The position numbers were made by a program, and so were the translations under genes. Of a stretch of 64,000 nucleotides of DNA, positions 1-12,800 are shown piece after piece; the first letter of the stretch is position 1, and each line of letters opens with the position of its first letter. The DNA comes from Alnus glutinosa (Eukaryota > Streptophyta > Magnoliopsida > Fagales > Betulaceae). The notes below the pieces were generated by a model. That model was not told the origin of the DNA and searched no databases. It saw only the letters and a program-made list of their open reading frames with translations. The stretch lies in the NCBI RefSeq assembly GCF_958979055.1, contig NC_084886.1, forward strand, positions 3,987,001 through 4,051,000. The letters are read 5' to 3'.

Positions 1-1000
1 TATAATAGGAGTAGCAGTTATCAGAAAGCAAGCATTGCAGTGAAAACCCTTCTCTCGAAAAGTTCACACACTAGAACAACTTGGAGAATCCAGGAGTGTG
101 TTTAATGTAAGTAATGTATGCGTTATTTTACAGCTCAAGACCCACTTGGAGGCCAAGAAACTTAAAAGGGAGTGTGAAGCTATGTAAAAGAAGATATGGA
201 AAAGAAGAAACACAAAAGCAAAAGGAGGCAGTGTTTCCCTTCCTCCTAATTTCCAAAGGAATCTCTTCATTTCTTTTGTAATATGAGGTGCAGTTTTTTA
301 TTATGGGTCTGCCTTCTTTTCTTCAATCGCGTAAAGATAAAGTTGGTATAAAAGCTTCTCCACCGTCACCTTAACCAATCTAATTTACTTACTTTTATTT
401 TATTATTAAACTTTGAGGCCGGACAGCGAAAAATGAAGATCTTTTGTTCTGTAAATCTTCGTCCTCCAGTTACTACAGCAACGTTGTCTTTTACTGTGAC
501 TGAGAGAATCTAAAAGACAGCAATGGGACCGTAACTAGTTTGAAGAAAACGATAAAGAGGTTTTAGATTTGGTTGCACGAAAGGAAGAACTGAATAGTCC
601 ACCATTAATGCTTCTCAAGTTTGTGTGAAACGTACACACAACCCCCCATTTTGTCTTGACACGTCTTGTACAACCTGGAAACCATACGTCCAGGGTAAAC
701 TTGGAGTCCTCCTGCTCACACTCAAATACGCGTCTATACAAAGATTGGCACAACACAAACATGCAGCGTTTTGGGGTCAGTATGTCAGTATCATTGCTCA
801 AATCCTTGTGCAGCCGTTAGAACGATCACAATGAGTTTTTTAAGAGAAAAATAAATTTCACTTTAAAAGTTTAGTTTGATTAATTTAGCTAGTTAATTAC
901 TTTTTAGAATTATTAAACAACAAATTCTCTAAATATTTTTATACTTTGAATAAATATTAAGTTAACTACCAAAATTATTTAATGTATTAAAAAGAGTTTA
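1..1000. other. Intergenic, no gene seen
   Basis: AT-rich DNA. Short open frames on both strands near 535-834 match nothing I recognise and have no splice or family support. A possible TATA-like stretch (tataaaag) lies near 348, but no gene can be tied to it. Confidence 0.5.
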
Positions 1001-1345
1001 TTAAATGGTAATTCTTGTTAAATTGTAAGAGAAAAACCAAATATAAATAGCTCATTTTGAGTGCTCTTTATAGGATGGAGATTTGTACAATAAGACCGGC
1101 CCTTTATGTGAGAGGTTGTTCGGACCTATTTGTTTAAATAGGTGTTCGATAATTTATAAGGTCTATCAAGAATGTTAAATGGTAATTTGTGAATTTTGTT
1201 AAATTGTAAGAGAAAAATCAAATATAAAGAACTCATTGTTAATGCTCTTAAAGGATGGAGATTTGTATAATACGATTTCTTCATGTAAAAATGTAAAATG
1301 TTGTTCAGACCTATTTGTTTGAATACATATTCGATAATTTATATT
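1001..1345. repeat. Diverged tandem duplication, period about 181 bp
   Basis: Two adjacent copies share blocks such as aattgtaagagaaaaa (1021 and 1202), ggatggagatttgta, and the run around acctatttgttt and tcgataattta. The offset is 181 bp. The copies have small indels and substitutions, so the duplication is not recent. No coding potential is visible. Confidence 0.75.
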
Positions 1346-2789
1346 TATCTGGTTGAGCAAGTACTCACTGTTCGAATAGGTGAGTTCCTTATGAATAGGT
1401 AAAACCTATACTATTGTGCATGCCACCATGGTGTGTGGCTCTACGTGTTTAGCCAAAAGGAATGATATCATAATATTTGAGACATGCATTAATTGTACGT
1501 ATATTACCAAATAAATAATAGCAGTTGTAGGATTATGTATTTATCGATGCAAATTAATTGGTCACGTTACTTTCTTCTTTTCTTTTTTCTTTTTCTTTTT
1601 TTTTCTTTTTTTTTTTTTTTTTTTTTGTAAGTAATGGTCACGTTACTTTCAATTCATTGGATTTGGGTTACTTGGTGAGGCTTCACGGGTATATATTGAG
1701 AATTTGTCTACAACTTTCCTACGTGTCTCACGACTCTCACCCAGTCACCCTTCCATTCAAGTAACTTAAGAAGGTTCCCTCCCTCTTTGCCCTTTTGTTA
1801 TCCAGAAGAATAAATAAAATAAAAACAATGGCCCCACGCATTGCTTTCGCTAACCCCAAAGCATAATGACAAGAATAATAAATGATCAACTTTAGAAAAG
1901 AATGGAATGAAAGAAAGACAACGATTAAAGAGACCCTATGGCCCTAGGGGTTTTTTTTTTTTTTTTTTTTTTAAAGGGTACATTAATTAGAAAATAGGAT
2001 TAAATACCATCTTGATCCTTTGCTTTGGCCTTTAGGCCCTTTATCAAACACCTATCTGAATATTAAAAATTTATTATAAAGCAACACAAGTGCTAGCTCC
2101 TTAAGTTTTTCCCTTTTATCTTTTTCTTTTTATTATTATTCATTCTGATCATTTTTCACCAAAAAAAAGTTTGACGGATTTTGTTCTACAGGTTCAGACC
2201 ACCATGTAACTATGTAAGGCCAATAAGACACAACTATTTGTTCGTTTTTGCCACTTCAACATTTCATTTAAAAGAAAATGGAGGTAATTGTCAGGTCGCT
2301 GAGTGGGAACTTTTCTACATGTTAGGGGTCACGATCCACAATTCCACGGGGGGATTCACCCCATCACCCACCCTAGTGGTGGGAATATGGGATCACCCAT
2401 GCTGCCATGCAACCTATCAGCGTGGTGGGATCTCACCTCGCAGCCAACATGTGGGAGAGCCCGGCCGGAGAGATCCCACCCAGCTGGTGGGTTCCGGGGG
2501 AGATCTCATCCCAAGAGTGGGTTTTCTCCCGACTAGACAATTACTTTCATTTTTTTTTTCATCTATATATTTAAGTAAAATGTGGACCTAAAAAGAATGG
2601 ACACGTAGCACTGGCAGTGGCAGTGGCAGTGGCAGTGACAAATGGCCGTGTCATATTAGTTTTATGTGGCGCTTGAACATGTGGCACATAATCTATTAAA
2701 TTTTTTGATGGAATATAGACGGAATGAGTAAACCAATAAACATGAAAAATACTTGGACCACTTATGTCACTTTTTGAAGAGAAATACGT
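1346..2789. other. Intergenic with poly-T tracts and a GC-rich island
   Basis: No gene seen. Long T runs lie at about 1593-1626 and 1950-1972. A GC-rich patch at 2330-2535 holds several short words (gtgggat, atcccac) in both orientations and resembles a decayed repeat. Four copies of a GGCAGT-type hexamer lie at about 2611-2636. Confidence 0.5.
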
Positions 2790-2953
2790 AGTTATACACT
2801 CTCATTTCATTCTTATCTTAACTACCTTTGTTTACATGGACTAATAATATTGTTAAAAATATCAGAGTCTCACTACACTCTCTCTACTATCTCTCACATT
2901 ATTGGTTCATGTAAACAAGGGTGAGATAGGAATACGATGGAAGTGTATAGTCA
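2790..2953. mobile_element. Small MITE-like inverted repeat
   Basis: The two arms (about 55 nt each) are imperfect reverse complements: TATACACTC at 2793 pairs with the end of the right arm near 2950, and the inner block TTTGTTTACATG pairs with CATGTAAACAAG. The loop is about 50 nt. There is no coding capacity. Size and symmetry fit a non-autonomous DNA element; the superfamily is not assigned because no clear target duplication was found. Confidence 0.6.
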
Positions 2954-3096
2954 AACATTTCTCCTTTTTGAAACCCAAGTAACTATTTGATAAAGGCACA
3001 GGGATCTAAAGGTGTTTAACCCTAAACATTGATATTATTTGCATCGTTAAATGCATCAATTTTAAATATTGACCACAAAATGAAAAAGACCCTAAC

Positions 3097-4400
3097 TTTT
3101 TTTTTTTAGTAAATCTTCAAATTCATTAATTAAATAAAAGATGATTGCTCAACAAGAATAGTAGAGTGGATATAGGAAGGGGCATCCCCAATCCATAATT
3201 GATCCAACATGAACTCTAAAGCAGACTTAACTAACACATGAGCTGAACGGTTAGCATCTCTTCGAATGTGATGCACCTCAACAGATTGGAAACCTTGCAA
3301 TAGGGTTCTGGTATCTTCAAGAACATGGCTGAAGGAGCTCCAACATGGTGATTCAGACCTGAGAGCCGAAACAACCACTTAAGCGTCCCCCTCTAGTACA
3401 AGCTTTGAAAAACCCATCTCTCAGCAGAGACGAACTGCCCTCCAAGCCCCCAATGCCTCCGCTGATTTTTTTTTTTTTTTTTTTTTGAACGTAAAAACCT
3501 TCTTCATTCATCAATTCCGGAACAATCGCCCGGAAAGCACCCACAGGTTACAAAGATCATAACAAATACACTGATCAGAGCAAGAAGGCATTTACATACG
3601 CCCAAAGGCGAAGCTAAGACCAAGGCCAAAGGCCGAAAGCAGTAACTAGAGGTGAAGAACCTCTAATCACAAAGTTAGGGTATACCCTAACTTAAAGCAG
3701 CTACCGGAAACCGGTAAACTGTGAAACAAAGGAAAGATTTACAAACAAAACAGAGAAACTCAGGAAACAAGCACAGGAAAACAAACGGCCGGAACAGTCA
3801 GCGCATACAGGACACACATCGTCTCTGGGAACCTCCCCATCAACGGACGACCATCAGAATTTCAGATCAGCACCTTGCGAAGCCGGAGGAAGAAGCCATA
3901 ACCCGCACGCGCGAGGGCTGGAAGGGAAACCCCTGGCGTGTGCAGATCACGCGCCGTACAGGAGAGAATAACACGGTCCCGCCAGGTGACTCTCGAGACC
4001 GGAGAGGGCCGAAGACCGCCACAGGAAGATTCTTGTTGAAGGAGAGCCAACCGAGGTTAATAGATCTAGCTTTGACCGCCATCTCCGTCAGCCCTTCTCC
4101 AACAACCATCTGTCTCCACGAGCCAAAAACCAAAGCCTCTGCTTGACGAAACAAAGCAAAAGAAAGAAAAAAACAACAATCAAAACCAAAACAACCTCCA
4201 CCAGTGAAACACTGGGAGGAAGCAAACTCCAACAGCCCTAAAGGCTTGGAGACAAACAACCACCACTGGGAAAACGACCCAGGGGGAACGAAACCCTGGC
4301 CCTAACGGCCAAGGGAAAACTAAAACAAAAAACAAAGCCGGGAGGAGGAGGCGTGAGGCCTCCGCTGTTGTAGGATCCTATTATGTTATTTTAGTCTTTT
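3097..4400 (-). mobile_element. LINE 3' fragment (RNase H-like end), interrupted by another retroposon
   Basis: Read on the minus strand, the stretch encodes the C-terminal RNase H-like region typical of plant L1 LINEs: AEALGAWRAVRL, then FSKLVLEGDA, then VEVHHIRRDANRSAHVL. It ends in an A-tail (T-run 3097-3107). The frame is broken by a stop and the element is 5'-truncated. At 3465-4357 a second retroposon is inserted; upstream coding sequence (DPTTAEA) resumes at about 4367-4380. Confidence 0.75.
3465..4357 (-). mobile_element. Non-autonomous poly-A retroposon nested in a LINE
   Basis: This 893-bp insert, oriented on the minus strand, ends in an A-tail (T-run 3466-3486). It is bounded by a perfect 10-bp target-site duplication, GCCTCCGCTG, at 3455-3464 and 4358-4367. 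I recognise no protein domain in it; open frames at 3721-4146 (+) and 3867-4259 (-) look incidental. It may be a LINE 3' UTR or a non-autonomous LINE derivative. Confidence 0.7.
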
Positions 4401-5714
4401 GTGATTACAAATTGTTAAAGTATTAGTTAAAAGCTTAAATTCATTCTTTATTATTGACTCTTTTTTTTCTTTTTTCCTTAAGAGGAAGAAGTAGTGATTT
4501 AATATGATATACAAAAAAAAAAAAGAAAAAAAAAAAAAGAAGAAAAAAAAAAGAAGAAGAAGAAGAAGAAAAAGTTATGAGTTTGAACTATGACTCCATA
4601 ATTTACTTTATTTTAGTTAAATATTTTATATGTTGGATTTCACTTGTTGTGAGAGAGTTTAAGTCTACATGTAAGGAATAAATCTTTGTCCAAGAAAGAA
4701 TGTTAAAGTATCAAATAAATATTTATTTGATAAATTTTTTTATTTTTTCTTTTGTTTTCGGTTTTCAAAACAAAAAATTAAAAGATAACTAAAAATACAA
4801 GACATTCAAAATTATTTTTAAATTTATGTCACATTAAAACATTTTTCAAAAAACAAAATCAACAATCGGAGCCATTATTATTAGCTTCTCCGTTACTTTT
4901 CCTCCCCCTCATCAATTTTAAATCCAAAAATTTAAACGAAAACCGCTTTTTGTAAAAGCATATATCAAATTGACGCATTGAGATTACTTGTTTAAATCCA
5001 AAATCACCTTTTATAAAGTGCCACCGTCATCTTGCTCCGACCTTCTTTTGGACAACATTGTAAACGCGTGGGACAAAGCAAGGCGCGCGCGGAACTGAGA
5101 ATTGAGAAGCCATGGCAAATGCATTACGTTCTTGTGGATATTGAAACACAACAACCCGATGACCGGCAACTTGTATCTTTGCTAAAAGCCACTTTCGGCT
5201 ACATTTTCTTTTGAAAACTTCTGTCTATCTCTTTTGTCGCCGTTTCGCAAATTCAAGTCCAAACCAAGTAAAGAAGGCCTCCGAATTTATTTATTTTTTA
5301 TAATAGAAGCTCTTATGATGATGTTGGCCACAAACTACCAAGGCATAACTCATAAGGGTAAAAGCTAATTGACTCTCAAAAACACATCAACAAGTAATTT
5401 CCCCTAGAATGTACACCTCCCTATACGGGCAAAAACAATGATTTTCTGCCCCTGGATTTGAGTAACTATTGCTCGTAACCGTTCACTGGCGAGCATTTTT
5501 TGTTTTACTAACCATCCCTAACAATTGCTTCATGTTCCATCTTATTTATGAAAACTGAGTTTGGCTCTTCCTATCAGCTTTGAAATTGACTTGGTGTGAG
5601 TTGTAAGCTCATGGTCATAAATTCTTCGTCTTCTTTGTCTTAGGTATTAGATCTAAGTTATTTAAAAAAAAAAGGTTATTTGAAACAAATAGATCAAACA
5701 TTTATCAAATCAAC

Positions 5715-5752
<38 letters not shown>

Positions 5753-7652
5753 CTTAAGAATATGAAACAGGTACACTTACCGTAGACTGATTATTTAAAT
5801 GGCGTTGACTGGTAAATAAAAAGGTCAGAGGAGTGTTGTAGAGAGAACGAGAAGAGAGAAAATGTTGGGACACGGTGAATGAAATGGTTGTTATTCGAAA
5901 ATGAGGTAGGAAGGAAAATAATTATAAAAGAAGACGTCATTTTAATACGGGTAGATGATATTTACTTTCGCTTATCAATATAATGCATCTGCCCACCCAA
6001 AGTTATAGGCTAAAAACTTGCCTATTACCCATTCAAGCGAGCAAATAACGAATGCAGACCGATTTTTAACCGGCCCACTAAACCATTATAATTTTTACAA
6101 CTTTTTTGATATGTTCACACAAAATGGAGAAAGAGAATTCGAACGAATAATCTCTATTTTATAAAATTTATTCTCCGATCGATTGAGCTACTCTATTATT
6201 GGGACATAATTTCTACTACTTTGATGGCCATAAAAGCCACTAACCATTATTTATTATTACAAGAAATTTGGATACGAAATGATCGAGAGGGGGTACGGAG
6301 GCTCGGGTGTCTTGGACAACTTAAAATTAATTGGAGTCCCACTTCTGTAGAGCACTCAAACCCCCCCGGCCCCTCTCTTATTTACTGCCCTGAAATTCAG
6401 GAAATATATTTGATAAGATTCCCACCCGCGGTTAATGATGTCCATTTCGGGAATGATTGGATCGTGAGATTGTGTGTGGTTTATGATTGTCCATTTCAAG
6501 AGTGATTTGATCTTTTGATGGTAAGGAGTGAAAAATAATATATCATGAAAAATCATGGATTTGGAATTAAGCTAACTTTTTAAGAGTTTACATGTTGACT
6601 TCCATTTCAGCACGTGCCTAAAGCCCTACTTTCGACTAAACATGGGTCCCGCATTTTTTTTTCAGATCCAGAAATCAGAATTCCGCCAACCACATCACTT
6701 CTCCCCCATATGAGAAAAGTCTTTTTTTTTTTTATGTCATATTTATTATTTATTTGAGAGAAAAAAAAAAAATTGACAGGAATCTTAGATTTAAATTATT
6801 GCAAACTCGAGTTTTAAATTGTTTACGCTAAACTGAATTAGAAGAATTTTATATTAAACTAATATCTATTCTTAAAAATAATTATACACTCTTTTAAGTA
6901 CATAAATTAATTTAGGGAGAAGAATTTTGTTCATAAAAGTGATTCTGCCAAAGTGCTTTCTAACTTTCTTTTACTGTTTCCTTCAATTATACAAGTCAAA
7001 AAGCCCCAAAAGCTATAAAATAGGACGCATGCAGGTCCCAAGAACAAGAAGAGTCTCTCGGGGATTGTGAAAAAAAATGGAATTTGTTCTTAAAATTTGT
7101 GTTTATATTTTCGAGGAATTTTGTAGGTGGATGAAATTATAGATACGCAGGATCCAAAGAGAGGAGCAAGTTATGGTCATTGCCTGAGATACTACCCACC
7201 TTATGACAAGAACACAAAGAAAGGATAAAAGTATTTATCCTCCTCTTCTCTCCCTTTCAAGTTAAGAAACATTCTTTTTTGGCATTCGTTCTTATCCATC
7301 TTCATTCTCAGAATTAGGAATCCTTGAGGCAGATAACCCTTATTTTCCTCCATATGCTTTCACTTATTTGATATCTAATGGCATCCGCATCCGACTCAAC
7401 AGTCTTTAACTCATTTGTAACTTTAAAAATTATATTTTTCTATTTTAGCTATTCATATTTTATATATATATATATATACATCCCAACAAGCCATATTTTA
7501 AATAATTTGTATTTTCTTAACGGTAATTTTTTTTTTTTTTTTTGGAAGTTATTTTCAAAAACTTTGTCTCTTCCTAACAGAGAAAGGGATCAAAGGGTTC
7601 AATATAAGCTCTCGGTCAAGAAAACATGGTGGCTATAAATACCACATACAAC
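4401..7652. other. Intergenic, no gene seen
   Basis: AT-rich with a purine-rich (AAG)n stretch at 4510-4570, an A-run near 5717-5749, and a TA microsatellite near 7458-7478. Short frames at 5032-5214 and 6221-6556 have no recognisable domain. No repeat boundaries could be defined. Confidence 0.5.
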
Positions 7653-8609
7653 TAGGGGTGGGTATGGGGCGGGGTGGGGCGGATTTTCGCATTTTTTGGC
7701 CCCGCCCCGCACCTTTGCGGGTTGAAAATTTTCCAACCCGCAAACCACATTTATTAAAGAGTAACCGTGCGGGGCGGTTCACTGCGGGGAGGGTTCGCGC
7801 GGGGCGGGGATTGCGGGGCGGGGCGGGTATTTTGAGTGGCATTTACGTAATTTTGATTTTATTTTGTAAAAAATAAAAAATTCAAAAAAAATACTGGTTT
7901 TTTAAATAAAAAATTAAATTCATATTTCCATTCAAGAACATTTTTCATGAATTAGCCTTTTAAACTAAAAGTCCTATTAATTATAAGATAAAATTCTAAG
8001 AAACATGATTTATATTTTCTCCCATCAACAAAGCATAATGAATAAATGACAAGAATAAAAAGCTATAATATTTCACTATTCTATGTCATCAATTTTCTTG
8101 TCTTTTCCAAAAGTAATGAAAAGATTATTTCAAATAACAATACAATAAAAATGTATACACTTTAACATCCCATGAAATTGAACCATAAAAATTGTATTTT
8201 TCACACAATGAAATGAGTCCACTAGTTAGTAAACAACTAAACATGCAAAAATATAACAGTCCATTGGTTAGTAAACATGCAAAAATATAATAGTGAACCA
8301 AAACAATTTAAAACAAAAGGAAAAAATGAAGAAGATGAAGAGAAAGAGAGAGATTCCCTCTTCTAGCCTTCTAGTTTTCTTTCTTTCCCTTTTTTTTTTT
8401 TTTTTTTTTTTTTTCTCCTCCTTTGTGCAGGGTGGGGCGGGGCGGGGCGGGGCGGGGCGGGGCGGGGACCCGCGTTTTTTAAAAGTCTAAACCCGCAACC
8501 CGCCCCGCATAAATTTCTCAAATTAGGATCCTAACCCGCAAAAAATCTCGAAAATCCGGTCTTCTGCGGGACGGGGTGGGGCGGGTGCTGCGGGTTTTGC
8601 ACACCCCTA
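7653..8609. mobile_element. GC-rich hAT-type non-autonomous element, 957 bp
   Basis: The ends are TAGGGGTG and CACCCCTA, a perfect 8-bp inverted terminus. They are flanked by an 8-bp target duplication, CATACAAC, at 7645-7652 and 8610-8617. An 8-bp duplication with TAGGGGTG-like ends is the signature of hAT elements. The subterminal arms are packed with GGGGC/GCCCC words, including about seven consecutive GGGGC units near 8431-8467. The centre is AT-rich. No transposase frame is visible. Confidence 0.88.
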
Positions 8610-8617
8610 CATACAAC

Positions 8618-9763
8618 TAGAACAAATATTATTCTAACCCAAACTTATTCATAAAAAGGCAAAAACTAACTAAACTTAAATAAAGTGCTAATGCCTAATA
8701 CCCGTCAATCATTAAGCCAAAAGTTCTCTAAATCACACCAAAAAAATCCATAATTCATAACTCAATTTACACTACCACAAATACCCAGAAGATTAGAACA
8801 ACCATTCCATCAAAACAACAGAGGGAGGGAGGGAGAGAAAAATAAAAATAAAAATAAAAAAATTGAAACTTGCCTATGAAGAACACCGCCGACATCATCA
8901 TTAACAAAAGTAAATATAGCAGCAAACCCATAATTTCTTTCTCAATTCTCACCAAGGTTTATAACTCTAGGGATTAAACGCAGCTCATCAATGGCTTGGC
9001 TTGTTTGGCTTTACAAAATCTGGAACAAAGGACGTTGGCTTCCTCTTCTGGTTCTTTGCTGGGACAAGGCGTTAGTAATAGACTAATAGTGGTCTTCAGA
9101 ACCAGAGGTGGAGAAACCAGTTTGTAAAGAATTAAACCTAAGGGAGAGTGGCGGAAAGAGACAATCAAAATCGATGAACCCGCAGCCGAGCTCTCAGCCA
9201 TGAATACGCCGATCAACCAGAGAGAGAAACAGAGAACGAGAATAGTTTCTCGTTGTGAAGGAGCTCTAATTCGAAGCGTATGGTAGGGATGAAATAGAGA
9301 TTGAGAGGAGAGGACAGAGAAAAATGAAAATTCAATTTAAAAAATAAAAATAAAAATAAAAATTGAGAGAAGAGAATGAAAGAATAAACAAATTCCCTCT
9401 TTTACACATTGTTGAGCATTGTAGGAGGCTAGGAGCTAAAAAAAAAATTGGTTTGAATATTGAGCCGGATGAAGTGGTTTTTTGACAAATTTCACAACAG
9501 GGCTTAGCCAAATTAGTTTTTGGCTAGCCCAATGTGAATGCTCTAATACATATGAGCATATTGCTTTAGAATTAAATCTCAAACTGTCAGACAAACAGCA
9601 TTACCAAACTGAAGAGACAGATGGCAAAATGAAAGAATAACTACAGACGAAAAATATGCAAGTCCTTGATGAATCAGCATCAAAATGTCAGGAGAAATAG
9701 ATTACAGGTTTCTCTCACAAGGCTGTTACAAGTAACGTACCCCTCGTGCTTCATCCCACAGGG
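8618..9763. other. Downstream of LSM12; possible captured gene fragment
   Basis: Minus-strand frames at 8974-9216 (starts MIGVFMAESSAAGSS) and 8767-8955 (hydrophobic, GLLLYLLLLMMMSAVFF) look like pieces of a secreted or membrane protein, but I recognise no family and no complete gene model closes. The stretch 9230-9560 resembles the decayed end of a repeat. Treat it as unassigned. Confidence 0.3.
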
Positions 9764-9839
9764 CACTTTTCCAAGCTCCCATACCTATCACTGACCTGGT
9801 CCACTTTTCCAAGCTCCCATACCTATCACTGACCTGGTC
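9764..9839. repeat. 38-bp perfect tandem duplication over the LSM12 stop codon
   Basis: Copies lie at 9764-9801 and 9802-9839. The copy nearer the gene contains the last LSM12 codons and the stop; the second copy lies in the 3' UTR. The copies look identical, so the duplication is recent. Confidence 0.85.
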
Positions 9840-12800
9840 CACGTGATTGCAGCCTCTTCTTTTCAAACTCAAGCTAGAAGGGAAAAATATAAAATCAATG
9901 ATTGAGTAACTAAAAACATAAATACGTACATAAATTCCCCTAAAAGGTTTTCAGAATAATCAAATATGGAATCCTGGACTGTCTTACCACTTTCTTCACC
10001 CGGTCATTGGCAGCAGGAGTTCCTCCACTAACACATTCAGGGAGATATGGACTGCTAACACGCACCTCATTCATGACCACTATGGCAGTCTTGTCCCAGC
10101 GCACTGGAAGCCTGATAAAACACCAATGCAATCAGTGGCAGAAAAACTGATGACTAATTTCCGGCCAACTTTTACACAAAAAAAGAAAAAAGAAAAAAGT
10201 GGATATCAACTTTGAACGGAGTTTTACATCATGACTAGAAAGAAGAAAAAAGTTTCAAAGCGAAACTATGTGGTCACTGTGTTACTGGAATCAAAATCAA
10301 CGCCGTACAATTTACAAACTACATATAAAAGTCGGTAAAATTTTGGCTATGCAGTCATCCGCACATGAAAACAACATCAAGCTCACAGAAAGTTCTACAA
10401 GCTATAGTCAAAGGCCACTAAATTTGTGTTTTACAAAAGAGACCCTACTTCCAGTAATTCTAGGAAATTAGAAAATAGAGAATTGTTGTAAATAACCATC
10501 TAAACATAGAGATTTGAATATAATAGCTTTTAATTCAATCACCGAACTCTCATAATCTTCAAAATTTTGAGTATTGCATTCCTTCCAAATACACCACATT
10601 AAGCATAGGAGAACCATACTTTAGACTTCTACATTGTTGTAGCATCCAAACTGACATCTCCAACTAACCAACAACTCCACCACCCATTGGGGCATGACTC
10701 ACTCTATCCAAAAAAGATGAAAAAACGAAACTCAGGAGTCTCTAACCACTTCGCAATGGAGCTAAAGATGATCAATGGAGTTTCCCCTCTTCTTACACGT
10801 ACAACACCAATCCAACACTATGACGTACCTCTTTCTAAAGTAATCCAAATTGGGAATCTTCACTAACGCAATCATCCATATAAATAACGCCTCTCGAAGG
10901 AGTTTTATTTCTCCAAATGCTCTTCCAAGGAAATGGAGAGCCAGCAGGAGGGCTAAGTGTCTGATACAAAGATTAAACAGTGAATGTCCTCATTTTGGAA
11001 GGGATCCAACAAACTACCCGTCTATATTAAAAAAATTCAGTCGGCGGCCTAAATTGGATAGTATTTATTTTAATTCTATTGGCATTGAGAAGGCTATGTG
11101 GATGGAAAGAGCTTTTGAGGAGAGTGAAGCATTGTGCCTTGATGGTTTTTCTTTGGCCTTCTGTCAGTCTTGTTGGGAGTTTCTTAAAGAAGATTCCATG
11201 AATGTCTTTCATGAGTTTCATGCTCGAAGGAAGTTTGAAAGGAGCCTCAATGCTACTTTTATTTCCCTTATTCCTAAGAAAGTTGGGGCGGTTTATCCAA
11301 ATTAGGGAAACAAAATTGGAGATAATTTTAAGGGTGAAAATCCTTCTTTTAGCCTATTAAACCTAATTTTGTTTAATCGAGCTCTCTTGGGAAAGTGGTT
11401 ATGGCATTATGCCATAGAAAGGGAGGCTTTGTGGAAATCGGTGTTTGAAGTTAAATATGACAGGTGTGGGAAGGGTGGTGTTCTAATGCAGTTTATGGGT
11501 CCTATGGGGTAAGGGTGTGAAAAAATATTAGGAGTGGGTGGGGCGATTTCTCGTCTTAGGAGATTTGAGGTGGAAGATGTGTCTAAGATCAAGTTTTGGC
11601 ATGATGTGTGGTGTGGAGGTCAAACCTTGAGGGCAGTTTAGAAAAGCCATTCAAATTAGCCCCACACACAAAAAAATAAATAAAAAATAAAAAAATTGTA
11701 TTCTTGTCTCCCTCTCTTAGCCAAAAAGCCCTTGATTTCTATCTCCAGCTTACTTCTTGTAATCTTCTCCAAGTCACTAGTAAGCACATCCTTTCTCACC
11801 TTTCAACGTCAGATAAGGATCTTTCTTCTGCATTAACATCAAAATCCCGAAGTTCGTCCAGAAGAACCTTTTTCTGCTTCTCAACATTATCAAACACTTC
11901 CTCATTCCATTTTTCAAGTCAATCTTCAAAGCTTTTGGTTTACGCACGGGGACAAAACTAGTGCTTGGAAGCTATAAGACATCAACCAATGCTTTACCCT
12001 ATCCACAAAACCCTCTGATTTTAATCACATATTCTCAAACTTGAAATACCTTCTGCTCCACCAACATCACCACAATCAAGCAATAAGGGAAAGTGATCCA
12101 ATAAAAATCTAGGGAGCCTCCTCTAAGAAACGCCAGGAAATTACGCTTCCTAGACGAGAGAGAAAGAACCTGTCAATTCTGGACCACAACAGAGGATCAC
12201 AGTTATTTTATTAGATCACGTGAAGTTACCACCAACAAGAGGATATACATTAGGCCTAGTTTAAAGATGAACTCAGAAAACTCAAACATAGCAGGGGAAG
12301 AACGGGTGTCACTTGATCTCTCACTAGGGTAGTGGATGATAATAAAATAACCCCCAATACACGACGAAAAATTCAACCAAGCAAGCAATCCCGCCAATTC
12401 ATCCCACAGAACACTCTTTTGTCATTGTTATCATTAGGACCATAAACACATGCGAAGGCCCACTCAAAATTGCCATCTACACTTATGAGGGATCAAGCAA
12501 CATAATATGCCCCCACACTACTCAATTTTTCCCACCACCTCAATATCCTGCATTAACAAGATCCCTTCAAATCAAGTAAGGTGTGGTCACAATGGTAATG
12601 CTTTCACCCACATTGAAAAGTGCTACTATATTTACAACTAATAACATGTTGCCAAGAGGAATATGCACAATGGAAAGTAAAGCTACAAGTTGTGCAGGGG
12701 TGTTGTTGAACGAATAAGCTAATGCAAAAGCCCTAGCATGGTTCATCTGTAATTAGTCCTTTGCCTTCAAGATTCGATATCTATATAAGGAGTACTTCTA

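Noticed and set aside
2181-2591. 136-residue frame over the GC-rich patch
   Set aside because: The patch carries inverted short words and looks like a repeat; no protein family features.
3721-4259. Overlapping frames of 141 and 130 residues on opposite strands
   Set aside because: They lie inside the nested poly-A retroposon and show no protein family features.
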